Below the pieces are notes generated by a model that had not been told where the DNA came from, did not search any database, and saw only the letters and a list, made by a program, of their open reading frames with translations. From NCBI RefSeq assembly GCF_963583255.1, contig NC_084808.1:10563501-10627500 (forward strand): a stretch of DNA of 64,000 nucleotides, in the 5' to 3' direction. This DNA comes from Pyrus communis (taxonomy: Eukaryota; Streptophyta; Magnoliopsida; Rosales; Rosaceae). The number at the start of each line of letters is the position of its first letter. The stretch's first letter is position 1. Position numbers and translations under genes: made by a program. Below, in pieces: positions 22,330 to 34,962 of this stretch.

Positions 22330-22866
22330 TAAGATTCGTCGGCTATTCCAACATTTATCTCTTCTAAATGATCTTTGACTTCAGGCTGAATATCTTCGGG
22401 CTCAGTTGCTGCAAATTGAATGTTATCGAAGGACAACTCTGGGCCGTTATTCCCTTCGGTGAGGAACTCCACTAAGTTCACGCTAGAATCTGGCTGCTTG
22501 GAAATGGTGTACCAGTGGGCCAGCAACCATTCCATCATCGATGAAATTGCGGCCATTCGTTCGTCCCGTTATGTTGCGTCAGTCATCAAGATAATTAGTT
22601 AAGTCACCCAATCCAGGTCTTGCCGAATCCTATTGAATGGTTTCAGCGCCAACCTCGACGATTTTCTGGATAGAGACTCTGGTCGGCCTTCCTTCTTTAT
22701 TAAAGCCTTGTAAAATGATATAGTCGACCTGGTCGTCGTAATAACGGGCTTGAATCATGTTGGCTTCAAATAGCTGGTTATCGACCGAATGAACTACGGT
22801 CGATTTGTCGTCTAAGAAAATAAGGGCCTGGTAGAGTGATGAAGGGATACAACTAGTCTAATGGAT
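22330..22866 (-). pseudogene. protease-RT linker of relic 2
   Basis: An acidic open stretch (22556-22329, ending DIQPEVKDHLEEINVGIADE) and flanking broken sequence. In gypsy pol this position is the poorly conserved linker between protease and RT. No catalytic motif expected or seen. Confidence 0.5.
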
Positions 22867-23484
22867 TCAGTCACGACCGAACAATGCATTATACTTGGTC
22901 TTTGAATCAACTATAACAAAAGCGGTCATATGATTTCGACCTACGATATTTACTTCTAAAGGTAGGACTCTTTTAGTCTGAGATTCATCGCCAACAAAGT
23001 TGCTCATGGTCACGCAAGATGGAATGATTTCATCTTTGGAGCATCGCAGAGCTTTCATTATAGAAATAGGCATGATGTTAACTGTTGCCCCACAGTCAAC
23101 CCAAACTTTGGGTATCAAATACCCTTCAATATGAGCCGTTATGTACAACGACTTCAGATGATGAAGGTTAACGGCCAAAGAGCAGGGAAATAGCTCAGCT
23201 AAGGTTGCTCGAAGATTATGTTTGGCAACTACATCACCATTTAAAAAGCTTTGTTGAGACGTGGTTGGTTGGAATTCTGCAGATACAACATGGACCATGC
23301 TAATTTCCATGTTGTCGAGGACCGAGGGCCCCGTTGGGTCACGATCTCTATCTTCTAGATTGTTTGGAAGAATATCTTGATCTTTGGTCACACCAACTAC
23401 ATCATCTTTAACCACAGGTAAAATATGTGCACCTGGTATACCTGGCGTGGCCGTTTCATCTTCAATTTTGGCAACTGGTTCCAT
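22867..23484 (-). pseudogene. gypsy aspartic protease region (relic 2)
   Basis: A 205-codon open segment. The retropepsin core is HIEGYLIPKVWVDCGATVNI at about 120-140, where DCGAT corresponds to the family catalytic D-T/S-G. Downstream hydrophobic strands and a C-terminal AFVIVDSKTKYNALFGRD match the conserved end (Y..ILGR) of plant gypsy proteases. The first 100 residues are linker. The segment itself is uninterrupted but flanked by stops on both sides, so it is part of a broken gag-pol. Confidence 0.85.
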
Positions 23485-23658
23485 TATCGCTGGGACTTGG
23501 TTTTATGTTTGCAAAACTTTGTGAACCCACTCTTGATATGCGATACAAGCATCTTGTGTGTCCAAATAGGCGTCCAACCTGTTAACTCACTCCATCTCTT
23601 CAATCGAGAGGCCGAATAAGGATACAGCCGAAAAAATCTCAAACTGATGTTGCAAATA

Positions 23659-26330
23659 TTACAGATCATCTAAAAAGAATGCGAGGTCTGCATGGTCTAA
23701 ATTGATGTATGGGTCGACATCGAAGCCAAGAACACTGGCTTCGCAAATGTGTTGGAATCTAGCTTTCATCCCCAAATCTGACCATTTCTGAATAATTTGT
23801 TCGGCATCGGGGTCGGTCAAAGCTAAATTAAGAGACTCCTGACATGGCTTTATGAAATTGTATAGGTCGTTTGTCAAATTCTGCTTGTGAAATTCCTGCA
23901 TGTAATCTAGAGCCTCACCAAAAAATGGCAGATGGCAATTCCGTCTGACTTTAATTAATAGCTTTTGTGGTGGTAATGGAGGAAGTTTGCTCTTGGCCTT
24001 CTTCCTGAAATGCTCGATTCGAGTTTTCATTTCTCTAGCTAGAGAAGAAGTTTGATTCGTTTCTCCGATTCTTTACTCTCGGTTTCAAAATTGCGATCAA
24101 TTACCTTCTTCCCCTTAAAGCAACTTGGTCATGATCATCGGAGTTTGTTGATCATCGTCTTTTTTTGCCATTTCTTTAGGATGCCATTTTGGGACTAAAA
24201 CTTCTTGAGCTGCGTGTCGACAGGCCATGCAGTCCATCCCTTGTCGGCTACATTTCTGGGATGTAGACAAAACAATATATGCACCGGTAGGGGAATTGTA
24301 ACTATACCAACGATGGTCACATGGCTTAGGTGGTTTGAAGGTTCGCTGGGTCGTGGATGAACTTGAACTTCCAAAGTTGTGTACATAGTAGTCCTTATCA
24401 TAAAATGGCCTATTGAAATCAAGCCACCGTCTAGCTAAAGGCAGTTTTTAACTCTGCTGTTGAGGGCCGAGTCTGTCAAAAACCCTTTGTTGGCATTAAC
24501 CTGAGCCAAGCACTGGTTGAGATTTCGCCAAAATCGTAAGTGTAGGTTGTGGTGATTTGGTAGAAGGTTTATGTGGTTTTGGCTCGGTTATGATGACTTC
24601 TGATTGGCATCTACTGCACAGGATTATTGGGCTTTCAGACTTATCTGAACAAGAGTAAGATATTGGCTCAACATAGACTGGATTCAAGAAGAAACTAGGT
24701 GACTCATTTTGGGATAAGAAATCTATTTTCAGACACGCTCAGGAATTCTGTTTTGGGATGTGGTATGTTGGGATGTACTCAGCTTTTCCTTTTTTCTTAT
24801 CCTTCTGCAAATGGGTGTCCACCAAGCTTACCGTTACTGAAGGAAAATGATCAACATCAACCAACATTTGTGTCTTCTCCGAGAATTTCAGTTTGCCATT
24901 GTCAATCTAGCTTTGAATGGCATTACCGAACATGACGCACTTATTCGTCATGTGTTTGTTTGAGTTGTGATACTTGCAGTACGGTTTCCCTTTTAAATCT
25001 TCGGCCTTGGGAATGTTATGCCCCGCTTGAAGCTTAATGTTCTTTGCAAGTAGTAGCTGGTTAAAGATAGCATCAGCTTTGGTGATGTCAAAAGTGTACA
25101 CCTTCGATGTTTTAATGACTGCTTTAATAGAGGCCAAACATGTTTTGACATCGTTAGAACTAGCGTGAGCCAGTGCCTTGCATACATAAGGTTTGTCAAT
25201 CACTATCTCGGGCGCGTCTATACTAACATATTAGGATTCATCACCCCCGACTAATGCATAGCTTACAATTGGATTCTTATAAACCGTTCCACGGGTTGAA
25301 GTTTTCGAGATTTTTTCTTCTTTGAGAAATAATCATATTGCTCGATGTGTTGAGCCAACTCATACATATCTCGAAAGTTTACCCCCCCCCATCATTTCTT
25401 CTTGTACACCACATATAGGCCATTCTGGGTGAGCCGAACAAATTCAACTTCAGGGATGGGTACTCGGCACCAACTCCTGGCAGATTTGAACTTGGTAAGA
25501 AATTCCATTGATGACTCATCAGATGATTGAGCCATTCTAGGCAAAGAAGATACTAACACTTCCATTTCGGGTCAATAAAATTGCCCATGAATTTCTCAAT
25601 TAGTTCTTCCCAATTTTGTATAGAATTTGGTGGAAGATTGATATACCATATGAACACTGTGCATGTCAACGAGAAATTAAACAGTTGTAGTTTATGGAAA
25701 TCACTGTTGAAATCTCCACATTGAGCGATGAATCTAGCCACGTGTTTTAGTGAGGACAAGGATAATTCTCCAGTAAGAGACTAAAATCTAGGATCTTGAA
25801 TCCTCAGGGATATTCAAACCTTTCAACAAAGGTTGGGTAAGGATGGATAAAATTTGGGAATTTTGGCTTTTTTTTTTCAAGACCGAATCAATCATTCTCT
25901 GGACTTCAACCAAATCCACGGATGTCGTTATTGTTCTTTGGCCAAATTCGGCCGAACTGGTGCTTGGCTCACTATATGTTTTTTCAAGATCAATCATCCT
26001 AGGCCGAATGAATTCCACCTTGGCCTGTACCGGTGACAACCTTTCCTTTCCTAAAGGAGCATTCTTTAAAAAAGGGTGATGCCTGGGTTAATCAACGGGC
26101 TCATTCTTGTGAGCTTTGTTAACTATTTTTTCAAGCAACTTATTATTCATCGAGTTGTTATCACACACCACTTCAAGTACGCTTTTCATCTCTTGGCCAA
26201 AGATTTTCTCAAATTACCGAGATTGTTCTTCCAACCGTTGTAGGAAAAATGATTTAGACGCTGCACCAGAGGTTTCATCGTCGTCGTTGCAATCCTTTAC
26301 CGCATTCGATAAAACCATCTTTTGCCGCCC
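23659..26330 (-). pseudogene. gypsy gag region (relic 2)
   Basis: Minus strand from about 26320 to 23659 in several frames. The N-terminal part (26312 onward) is charged. The retrotransposon gag domain is clear at 25759-25553 (HKLQLFNFSLTCTVFIWYIN, LPPNSIQNWEELIEKFMGNF). A CKYHNSNKHMTNKC cluster at about 24975-24930 resembles the conserved YCKYH..xxHxT..C motif of plant gypsy gag. Frameshifts and stops separate the pieces; a run of C at 25382-25389 may mark one slip. Region 25203-24907 is a long open piece including that cluster. Confidence 0.75.
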
Positions 26331-26595
26331 TATTAGTTTGGGTGAAGACCACAACATCATGGCTCTGACCGCTAAGATTAATTTATTGTTTCTCGACGAA
26401 CCGTGCTTGTGGCTTCAGGTGTCACGGCAACAGGAAGATCTTGTGCCTACAATGCGATACCTTAGATTGGACTTTGAACCATAGGTGCTAAACTGGTAGC
26501 CGATTTACCCATAGTTGTTTTCTTTTTAATTTACCGTGTCTCAATGGTCATAAACTTCGTAGCTTTAACATTGGGTCCCACTAGGTGTGCCAAAA

Positions 26596-27780
26596 TGTTG
26601 ACCCTAAAAACTACCTAGCTTACGTGGTGCACATGCCGAGTAATTAAGGAGCTAACTACGTCATTTGGTTAAGGAGCTAACTACATCATTTGGTTAAATG
26701 CGGGGCATGCCAACTCGTAGGTCGAGTTCAGCCGGAGAGTAAAATATGTCGATGTGGCATTGGGTGTGCTGCTGATTTCTGTATCTTGTGTTTGCGGCGG
26801 TGGAAGGAACTTATCTCGGCCTTTAGGTTCTAGAGCCTAAAGACAAGGCTGCTAGTTTCTTCAAAGTTCACGAATCGTCGGCACTAGGTTTGGTCTCAGT
26901 AATTATATTTATGCAAATATAATAATGCTGAACTGGTACCAGACTGTAAAGACACAAATACTCAAAAAAGATAAGTGTCTTGATTGTAAATGTGGTTCGG
27001 CTGTCTGAATGCCAAATTGTAAAATGTACTTGTGAGTATCCAATCATAAAATAAACTCAGCTTTCAATGTGCCGAGCCTGGTAACACCTCATTCGCCGAG
27101 AAGCTTGGTCAGATGACCTCTTCCAATAAGGACTCAAAAATCCTCATTAACCGAGACTTGGATAGATAATCAGTCGGTCTCAAAGCAGTGTTGTTTATGC
27201 AAACTAAAGGTGCTCCTTGGTTGGCTGATTCTATAGCTTCAGTGTTGTTTATCCAAACTGAAGATGTCATCGGTTGCCTCCATAATGCTGTTTATCCAAA
27301 CTAAAGATGTGTTGGCAGGAAAAAAGAAAATAAAAATCTCAAGGTGTTTGAGAGGTTTGCACATGACAATTGTGTGTTAATTGGAGGGGGCTTGAATGAT
27401 GCACTTCCCTTTTTATTTATAGTAGTAATTTCCCTAATGGCCGAGGTAAAATTTCACTCGGACTAGAACTCCTCAACCCAATCTGATTAGGTTTCGACCA
27501 ATCCTAACTCTCATAGGATTCTGAAACAAGCTCTTTAATCATTCAGATTAAATCCCTTGATTCTCGATATCTTGTCTTATTTGAAGCATCCTTAACTTCT
27601 GAAGAATCCTTATTGCACTAGGATCCGATCACTTCACCCTTATCCAGGAAAAACCATCTTCTAATAGAATTCAGCCGAATTCTACTGGACTCGGCCCATG
27701 GCAAGGAATATTCCCGATATTACTTATTGGATCGAGAACACTTCTAGGCTCAACCCAAAGTGTTATTTTGGACCCAAACA
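26596..27780 (-). repeat. 5' LTR of gypsy relic 2
   Basis: 1185 bp, on the minus strand starting TGTTTGGGTCCAAAATAACA and ending TTAGGGTCAACA, i.e. TG...CA. Immediately inside is TTTTGGCACACCTAGTGGGA, typical of the primer-binding zone of Tat-type gypsy elements. An internal duplication GTTTATCCAAACT(A/G)AAG occurs three times around 27190-27310. No partner LTR was found, so age cannot be estimated. Confidence 0.75.
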
Positions 27781-27905
27781 GTCACATATACAAAGAAGCT
27801 AATATAGCTGCTGACGGATTTGCTACCATCGAACATAACTACAAATCAGTCTTGTATTTGCTTTAACAATTCCCAACACCCACCAAAGTCATATTAGGAT
27901 ACATT
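27781..27905 (+). pseudogene. possible LINE RNase H remnant
   Basis: Directly outside the LTR the plus strand reads SHIYKEANIAADGFATIEHN, matching the last conserved block of plant LINE-type RNase H (H..REAN..AD.LA..G). The element may have inserted into an older LINE. Only this block is recognisable. Confidence 0.4.
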
Positions 27906-30054
27906 AGGACTTGGATGGTTTAAGGACCGTAAAAGATCCACTTTGAATTGGCCACCATATTATAGATTCGTAAGATGTCCGAACATTCCCAAGGTGAAAT
28001 TTAGTAGTCTCGTTTGCATGCATTTTGTGTTCATGAAATTAGGAATTCAAATTGATTGTTTACTAAAATGAAGTAGGGAAGATGACAACCAATCGGTCTC
28101 CTTGTCATCGATTTAAAAAGAAAACTAATTTTAATGTTTGCCATTGGTTCCAAGCATGCAAGTTTCCAACATGTTCGTTATGGGATATTTGAATTCCGTC
28201 TTCCTTTAGTCTCATTAATTTGTAACCAAATTATATAAGGACGTATGCATGCACATTGGTGTTTCTAACTTACCAAACGTTACATTATAGTTGTATATTT
28301 CTTCTTAATGTTAAAAAAGGGTTGACTGTTGGATAGATTAAGAAAACAAAAGGATTAAGTTACTCGCTTGGGTTAGATTAGAAGGAATAAATATTTTTCA
28401 CTTTCAGGGATAGGTGTACTTAGAATGATACAAACAGTTAGCAGACAGGGAAATTTTGGCATTTTAATGTCGTTCTCTGTGTCAAATCTTCATTTCATTG
28501 TTTTAGAAAATTTGAGGTGTTTATGTAGGTTTTCCTTTTTATTTTATTTTTCAGAGCTAGAGCCAGGGTTTGATATGAGTATTTAAATAATTTGAGAGGT
28601 TATTCTCAAATATATATTGGCTGCTTACATGTATGTAACACAATCAACATGTCCCTCGTACAACATACTTAAGGATAACTATATAAACCACTTAATTGTT
28701 AAGTTTCTAGCCTGTATCGTTTTAGGCTTTGGCATTGATTAAAAATTATTTGCAATTTATCTTCTTACATTCACCACGTAGAGAAATGATAAGGACTCTG
28801 TCAAAGTGAAATTCTCCATAGACTTTTTCCCATCTTATAGTTTAATGTTAATTTCTGTGTTAATAGTAGAGAGTCTCACTTTTAAGAGTTTGCTTAACGT
28901 TCTCCACCACGCAATCGACCTCTTTCATCCTATCACATACCGAAAATATATATTTATGTTGCACATGGAACAATGCACAAAAGGAATATATATATAGATC
29001 CGTTAAGGGAAATTATTTCTATTTTTATTAAAAAAATAGAGATTAGTTGTGAGATCTATTTCATATATATATATATATATATATAGACCCTTTAAGGGAA
29101 ATGATTTCTATTTTTATAAAAAAAAAGGGGATTAGTTGTGAGATTTATTTCATATCAAATTTCAACAATTCAAACCGTCTAATTTGTAAGTCTCGATTCA
29201 TAGATTATCTTTGTAAAAATTCAATTCAATCCGAAAGCAATTGCTTATTTAATTATCATGATGAAATTTCAATGTTTCTTAGAGAATTTGGCTAATATTT
29301 TGTAAGGATGATTTATGAGGTGCAACTTAAAAAATAAACGTTTCAAATTGTTAAAGTTCAATGTGGTGTGGATCCCATAATTAATTTTCATTTTTATAAA
29401 AAAAATGAGGATCACTTTCCTTAAAAGTTTCCTATATATGTATATTATGAAATGGGCCCCTTGTCATCGATTTCAAAAGAAAACTATTTTATAACCATTT
29501 TTTCTTATCGTAGAAATACGTTATGAAATGGGCTCACAAAAACATGTGTCAAAAGTTGTATGGAAAAATGAAACTACAAATCTACGTCAACGTGAGAGGC
29601 ACACTGACTTTATCAAGTGGTAGTGGTTAAGGTATGGACCATTTTAATTAGGTTAATTAAGGTAGGCATTCTATGACTTGCCTGTTAATAAAAATTAATA
29701 TCATTTAGAGCCTATTAGGTAGAAGTACTCTTTAGAGTTTGGACATTGTACTCTATCTCTATAGATTATTTCCACTTCTCTGGTCCTAATTAGCATTATT
29801 ACATACTAATTAGCATTAAAGTTCTATAAATGGTCTTAAATTTCAATCAAATCGAACAAGAAAAAGCCTATTGTGGCAATGCAGAAAAAGTTGGTATTCA
29901 ATAGGGACAGTTGCACTTTTATAAAACCAAACCAAATGGGCTGGCAAGATTTCATGTTCTGTAGTTAATATACATAGATGAATAGCTTCTATATAGTTAA
30001 AAGACGCTTAAAATTCAAAAGAGGAAAAGCAAATGTATATATTATAGGCTTATC
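27906..30054. other. intergenic, no gene seen
   Basis: AT-rich. The only structure is a duplication of about 65 bp (29010-29065 and 29092-29150: AAGGGAAAT.ATTTCTATTTTTAT and GATTAGTTGTGAGAT) separated by an (AT)n run at 29062-29083. Short frames in this stretch have no domain. Confidence 0.45.
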
Positions 30055-31220
30055 AATTGAAATACTCTCTGACATTGTCATTTGGTCTCAATTTACCACT
30101 TGAAACCGGTTTTGTCTTACTTAATCTCCTGAAACTGACATTTTCAACTATTTTGTTCTTACTTCACCTCTTTCCGTTAAAGAACTGTTAAGTTCAAGGT
30201 TATTTTAGGCATCTTATTTTTTACACATTTATTTACCTCTAGCCTACACACTAAACCAATCTCAATTCCATTTTTGACAACTCTAATTTAAAGCGAGTTT
30301 TGGTCATTCCATAAAAATTATGTTAAATAAGAACAAAAATACCTCAATTTAACAAACAATGGGCCAAAATGATTTAACAAAAATTGAGGGTATTTTTTGT
30401 TGTTCATTCTTATTTAATGGAGATTTTGCATAGAATGACCAAAATGATTAATGTGGACAAATTGAGGGATCACTTCTATCGATTTCAAATCTCAAGAACC
30501 AAATTAAGAAGTTATGCAAATCTTAGGGACTATTTTGTTTAAAAGCATTTTTTAAAATAAATTAGTCAATCAATAGAAAAACTCCAAGCAACAAAATCAT
30601 TATCAATGAATCTAAGGGTTACATTTTTATTATTAGAATCATTTCACTTGCAAGGCAACCATTTATTGGCACTTTGCACTTGAAAAATACTCATTACAAG
30701 GGAAAGAAAACAAGATCAACCTATTTCAAGATATTTTTCTAATTGTAATTGGCCTAACCACAAGTTTCACCATTAAAAAAAGATTAGATCAACTACACTA
30801 AATATAATCTAAAAAAAAAAAAAAACCATTAAGCTATCATGTCCAAAATACTTCCCAAACCAAAATAAATAAATAAATAACATCTAATGAATGTTCACAG
30901 TTTGCAACCAAAAATTTCACATTGTTCTCGGAATTTTTCAATTGATTGAATAATTTAGTTTGAAAAAGGCCCTAACTCATGGGATTTGAATTAGAATTGA
31001 CAAAAATGAAATTGAGATGGGTTTAGTGTGTAAGCTAGATGTAAATAGATGTGTAAAAAATAAAATGTCTAAAATACCTTAAATTTAATAGTTCTTTAAC
31101 AAAATGAAATGATCCAAGACCAAAATAGTTGAAAATGTCAATTTCAGGGGGCGAAGTGAGACAAAACCTTTCAAGAGGTAAATTGAGACTATATGACAAT
31201 TTCAAGTGCATTTAAATTAA
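30055..31220. mobile_element. element with long (about 225-bp) terminal inverted repeats
   Basis: Arms 30069-30292 and 30984-31205 are inverted copies of each other at high identity. Shared phrases are ATTGTCATWTRGTCTCAATT, TGACATTTTCAACTATTTTG and TTACACACTAAAC. The 690-bp interior is non-coding and holds a second, smaller palindrome. Long arms and no coding fit a MULE-type or foldback element; target duplication not resolved. Confidence 0.65.
30298..30445. repeat. inner palindrome (foldback MITE) inside the long-TIR element
   Basis: Left arm 30298-30352 and right arm 30378-30445 are complementary: TTTTGGTCATTCCATA / ATAGAATGACCAAAAT, and AAAAATACCTCAATTT / AAATTGAGGGTATTTTT. The loop is about 25 bases. 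A nested insertion or part of the host element. Confidence 0.65.
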
Positions 31221-31444
31221 GGTTTTTATCATAAATGGTCCCTGAAATTGACCCACCTCATCAAGATGATCCCTGAAATTGAAAATGATTGTTGATGTAT
31301 GAGGGGGCAATTAAAAAAAGTTGCAAAAACTTTCTAAAATTATGACAACTTTTGTAGTATATATCTACATAATACAATCATTAGTAAAAATAAAATAAAA
31401 TGAAAGGGCAAGATATATAATTTGCAGAAATGTATATAAAAAGT

Positions 31445-32225
31445 TGTTGATGTAGGGTCTTTTTCGGCCCACAAAATAGTGTAGGCTGAGAAGGAGACCA
31501 CACATGGCCCAATTAAAGTCAAAGACCAGAGAAGATTAAGAAGCCCAAGGCCCAAGGGAGTTAAAAAAGGATATGCCCAAGCGCTAAGACCGACTGCTCA
31601 CTAGCTCAGTTCGAGCAAGCTACATAAAGTACTTTCCGACCGCTAGAGACATTGGGAAGGCTAATAACTTGATAGCACAAGGTCTTAGGAGCAGGCATAC
31701 TCAAACACTAATCAACCATGTGTCAATCAACAATCAAAACCAAAGACTGGATATAAAGGTGGTCGGGCCACTGCTTATAGTGACATGGTTAATTAATCGA
31801 CGATAAGCAGGCCTTGTGACACATATTGATCCAAAAGGGCATGCACTCCTCGACTCAACAAACATCAGTTCACCACCGAATATTGACTAATGGTTAAAAA
31901 AGTTGTCAGCACGTTGGTCAATGAAAGTGGCACATTAAATGCTAGAAAGGTAAGAGAAAGGCTTTCTGGGTTCATTGATGGCTATAGAAAAGGGTGGTAA
32001 CCTCTTGTAGGGGTTCAGACAACTGAAGCTAGATATAAATATAGTCTTAGCTGAGCGTTATATATAACCTTTGAAATCAATATAATCAAAGCAACATTAT
32101 GGATGCAGCCTAGTTTTAAAGGGTGAACCACTTAAATCCTAACTCCATTTCATTTTAGTTCTATCTTAAGCTCACTAAGGGCTAATTGTTTTAATTTGTT
32201 AACTTGCAAGTTTTGAGCGCTAACA
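31445..32225 (+). repeat. 5' LTR of the deleted gypsy element
   Basis: 781 bp, TG...CA, followed by GTTTATCGCCGTCTGTGGGA (leader/primer region). A TATA-like ATATAAATATAG sits at about 32031-32043. It pairs with 33079-33185 and 34963-35540. Confidence 0.85.
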
Positions 32226-33078
32226 GTTTATCGCCGTCTGTGGGAAACGCAAACAATTTGGTTGTGTTTTCTACCTAGCTATCTTAGGCACTTTCCTCGA
32301 TAGTACTCAACCAAGCAAGAGAATCAACATGACGATGAGAGACAAAGCCCTTTCTAGTAGGTCCAAAGAGCCGTACAAGAAGACGAGAAGATAAGGTTAA
32401 GCTTGCCAACTTGGAGGAAAATATGAATGATATACTTATCGGCTTCAAAGAGATGAATGAGGTAGGGAGCCTCCTATATGCTAAAAAAACCTTGCTTTAG
32501 GAAAAAGATGCTGACCTCCTAGAGCAAATCACTTAGACAAATGAGAAGATTGAGAGAACATCCCGACTTGGGGCTGATCCTACCAATGACCCAATGAATG
32601 TAAGTCCTCCTCCCCTAACGTGAAGTCATAAATAGCAAGCTTCGAGTGAAGGAAAGTGATCGAGGAAAAAGGGTATAAGCTGTTGAGCAAGTATCCAAGG
32701 GCTTGACCGACAACCCACACGATCGCCTCGACTTGATGAGCACCTTAAGGGAAGTCATGAGTAAGGTGATGAAAAGTGTTTGGGACTGACTGTAAAATAG
32801 GGCGTCTAAGCTCAAAAATCTTGGCTACTCCAAATAAGAGGTTCCTCAACCATTCTCCAAGGACTTGCTCAACGAGCCGACAAGTGGCGATACCTAAGCA
32901 CTTAAAATGAAAAGCTACATGGGACTTACAAATCTATACAACCATCTTGATAGATTTATCTACATTGTTGAGGGCTGAGGGAACAATAGCGCCACCAAAT
33001 GAAGGTTATTCCTCGACCACCCTTAGAGGAGTAAACATAGATTGGTTCAAACAGATAGCACTAAGATCAAACAAATAA
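32226..33078 (+). pseudogene. truncated gypsy gag of the deleted element
   Basis: An ATG near 32329 is followed by broken coding text: LEENMNDILIGFKEMNE, then PFSKDLLNEPTSGDT and MKSYMGLTNLYNHLDRFIYI and NIDWFKQI. The latter match gag N-terminal text (PF...I, Y.G..DP..H...F, A..WF..L). Several stops. At about 33075 it runs straight into LTR sequence, so the remainder of gag and all of pol are gone. Confidence 0.7.
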
Positions 33079-33185
33079 CCCAAGGCCCAAGAGAGTTAAA
33101 AGGGATATGCCTGAGTGCTAAGACTAACCGCTCACTAGCTTAGTCCGACCAAGCTATATAAAGTACTTTCCGACCTCTAGAGGTA

Positions 33186-34962
33186 TGTTGTGATTTACGG
33201 CTTAAAATTAGGATGATGCATAAATTAAGTTTGTGTTACGTATTTCGTTTGGTGTTCTCTTTGGGTTTCGATTTGGCTTTTGGTTGAATTCTTTGGAGAG
33301 ATTTTGTTAATTACCTATTTGATTAGGATTTGAATCACTTTTGATTAGGATTAGGATTCTCTTGTAATCTAAGTGCTACATAAATAGGACCTTAGGGTTT
33401 GGTTATTTTGTGTGCCGTCACTATTGGTTTAGAAAGTTTTCTCTAATTGGGTATTGGGTGGAGGTCATTGTTTGGAGTCATGGGTGTCTGGAAAGTTCAT
33501 GGCTTGTTCGTTTGGCAAATTTGTTAGAATCAATTTGTGAGTTTGTGAATTAACGAGCATTTGGGAGAATTTTCTCCATTTTGTTTTGGGTTCTTTACCC
33601 GTTTGGTTTTGGGTTTGTAATTTGTGGGATTTGGGTTTGTGCGAGCTAAACATTCTTCCTCTTGCCCATAAAAGTACAACAAGTGGTATCAAAGCCCTAG
33701 GTTTTGACTTGGGGTTTGTTTGTCATTCATGATGAACCTTTTTGTGGCATTGGTGAAATTTGATATTTGAAGAATTTGAGGGGAGGAATGACTTTAGTAT
33801 GTGGCAATTGAAGATGCGTGCATTGTTAGTTGAACAAGGACTTTTGAAAGCGCTAAGGAGAAATGAAGACCTCTTGGAGCAGGCACTTGGAGCAATCTTG
33901 TTGTTGTTGATGTCAAATATGCTTTGGAGTTGTGGCTCAAGTTTGAGAATTTGTTTACCCATCCCATGTGGTTGTCTTTGAGGCAACATTTGTTCACTCT
34001 TCATTGTCATATGATGGAGTTTGATGTTTTAGACTTTGGTGAAGTGCTAGTTCGCATTTTTGGTCGTTTGTTCAGGCTTTGCATAGATTTTTTGGCTCGT
34101 ATTTGTTAGTTTCCGTAATGAAATTTGTTGGAGAAGGTGTTGGAAGAAATTTCAAGTTTTGTAGACTTTTGGATTTTTTCAGTCGTGGTGGAGATCAGTT
34201 TTCGAAAGAATTGGTGCACATTTATGTTTGTATTTGTTATCCCAGTTTGAAATTTGATTTGGAAGTTTGATAATTTCTTGCCAAGGTGGAGATTTTTGTG
34301 ATTTAGGACTCAAAATTTGGATGATGTAGAAATTAGGTTTGTGTTACCTATTCCGTTTGGTGTCCTATTTGAGTTTAGATTTGGCTTCTTGGTTGGATTC
34401 CTTACTTGGTGGAAAGATTTTGTAAATTACCTATTTGATTAGGATTTTGATTAACTTCCAATTAGGATTAGGATTCTCATTGTAACCTTTAAGTCCTATA
34501 TAAATAGGACCTTAGGGATTAGTTTATTTTGTGTTCCGTTACCATTGGTTTAGAGAGTTTTCTCTAATTGGGTTTCGGGTGGAGGTCACCATTTGGAGTC
34601 ATGAGTGTGTGGCAAATTCAAGGCACGTTCATGTGGCAAATTTGCTAGAGTCAATTTGTGAGTTTGTGAGTTAGAGAGCATTTTGGACAATATTCCCCGT
34701 TTGTTTTCGATTCTGTACTCGTTTGGTTTTGGGTTTGTAATTTGTAGGATTTGGGTTTGTGAGAGTTAAACACTCTTTTGTAATCTCCGTTTGTTTAGTG
34801 AAATTCCTTCCTGTGCTTCGCCTGTGGACGTAGACTTTATGCCGAACCACATTAATCACTTGTGTTCTTATTTTGAGATTGTTTGTTTTAGCTTTTGCCT
34901 ACGACGTTTGATATTTGGTACTTTGTTAGAATCTTCTTCCGCTTGCGTGTAAAAGTACAACA
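33186..34962 (+). mobile_element. small Ty1/copia deletion derivative nested in the gypsy 3' LTR
   Basis: LTR1 33186-33681 and LTR2 34294-34962, both ending AAAAGTACAACA. LTR1 lacks a block of about 170 bp present in LTR2 (34770-34940). Just inside LTR1 is TGGTATCAAAGCCCTAGG, the initiator-Met tRNA primer site; before LTR2 is CCAAGGTGGAGATT, a purine-rich tract. Flanks AGGTA/AGACA mark the target; the intact gypsy LTR has AGACA at that point. The internal region is only about 610 bp. Confidence 0.9.
33750..34110 (+). pseudogene. copia gag remnant
   Basis: From about 33760 the translation gives FEGRNDFSMWQLKMRALLVE, the start of copia gag (F.G.N...W...M...L), then after a frame change LWLKFENLFTHPMWLSLRQH, matching LW..L...Y......L...L. 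No zinc knuckle, protease or pol. Broken by at least one frameshift. Confidence 0.8.

Larger units (their letters stand above)
20640..27780 (-). mobile_element. Ty3/gypsy relic 2 with antisense plant-mobile-domain ORF
   Basis: Minus-strand order: 5' LTR (27780-26596), primer-site region TTTTGGCACACCTAGTGG, gag, protease, start of RT, then a break at about 21590. Beyond it a plus-strand plant-mobile-domain ORF lies antisense to the element. RNase H and integrase are missing and no 3' LTR was found, so the 3' half is deleted. The GGCACRCCYAGTGG-type site and an antisense ORF downstream of pol fit the Tat lineage. Lineage is inference; domain order is seen. Confidence 0.8.
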
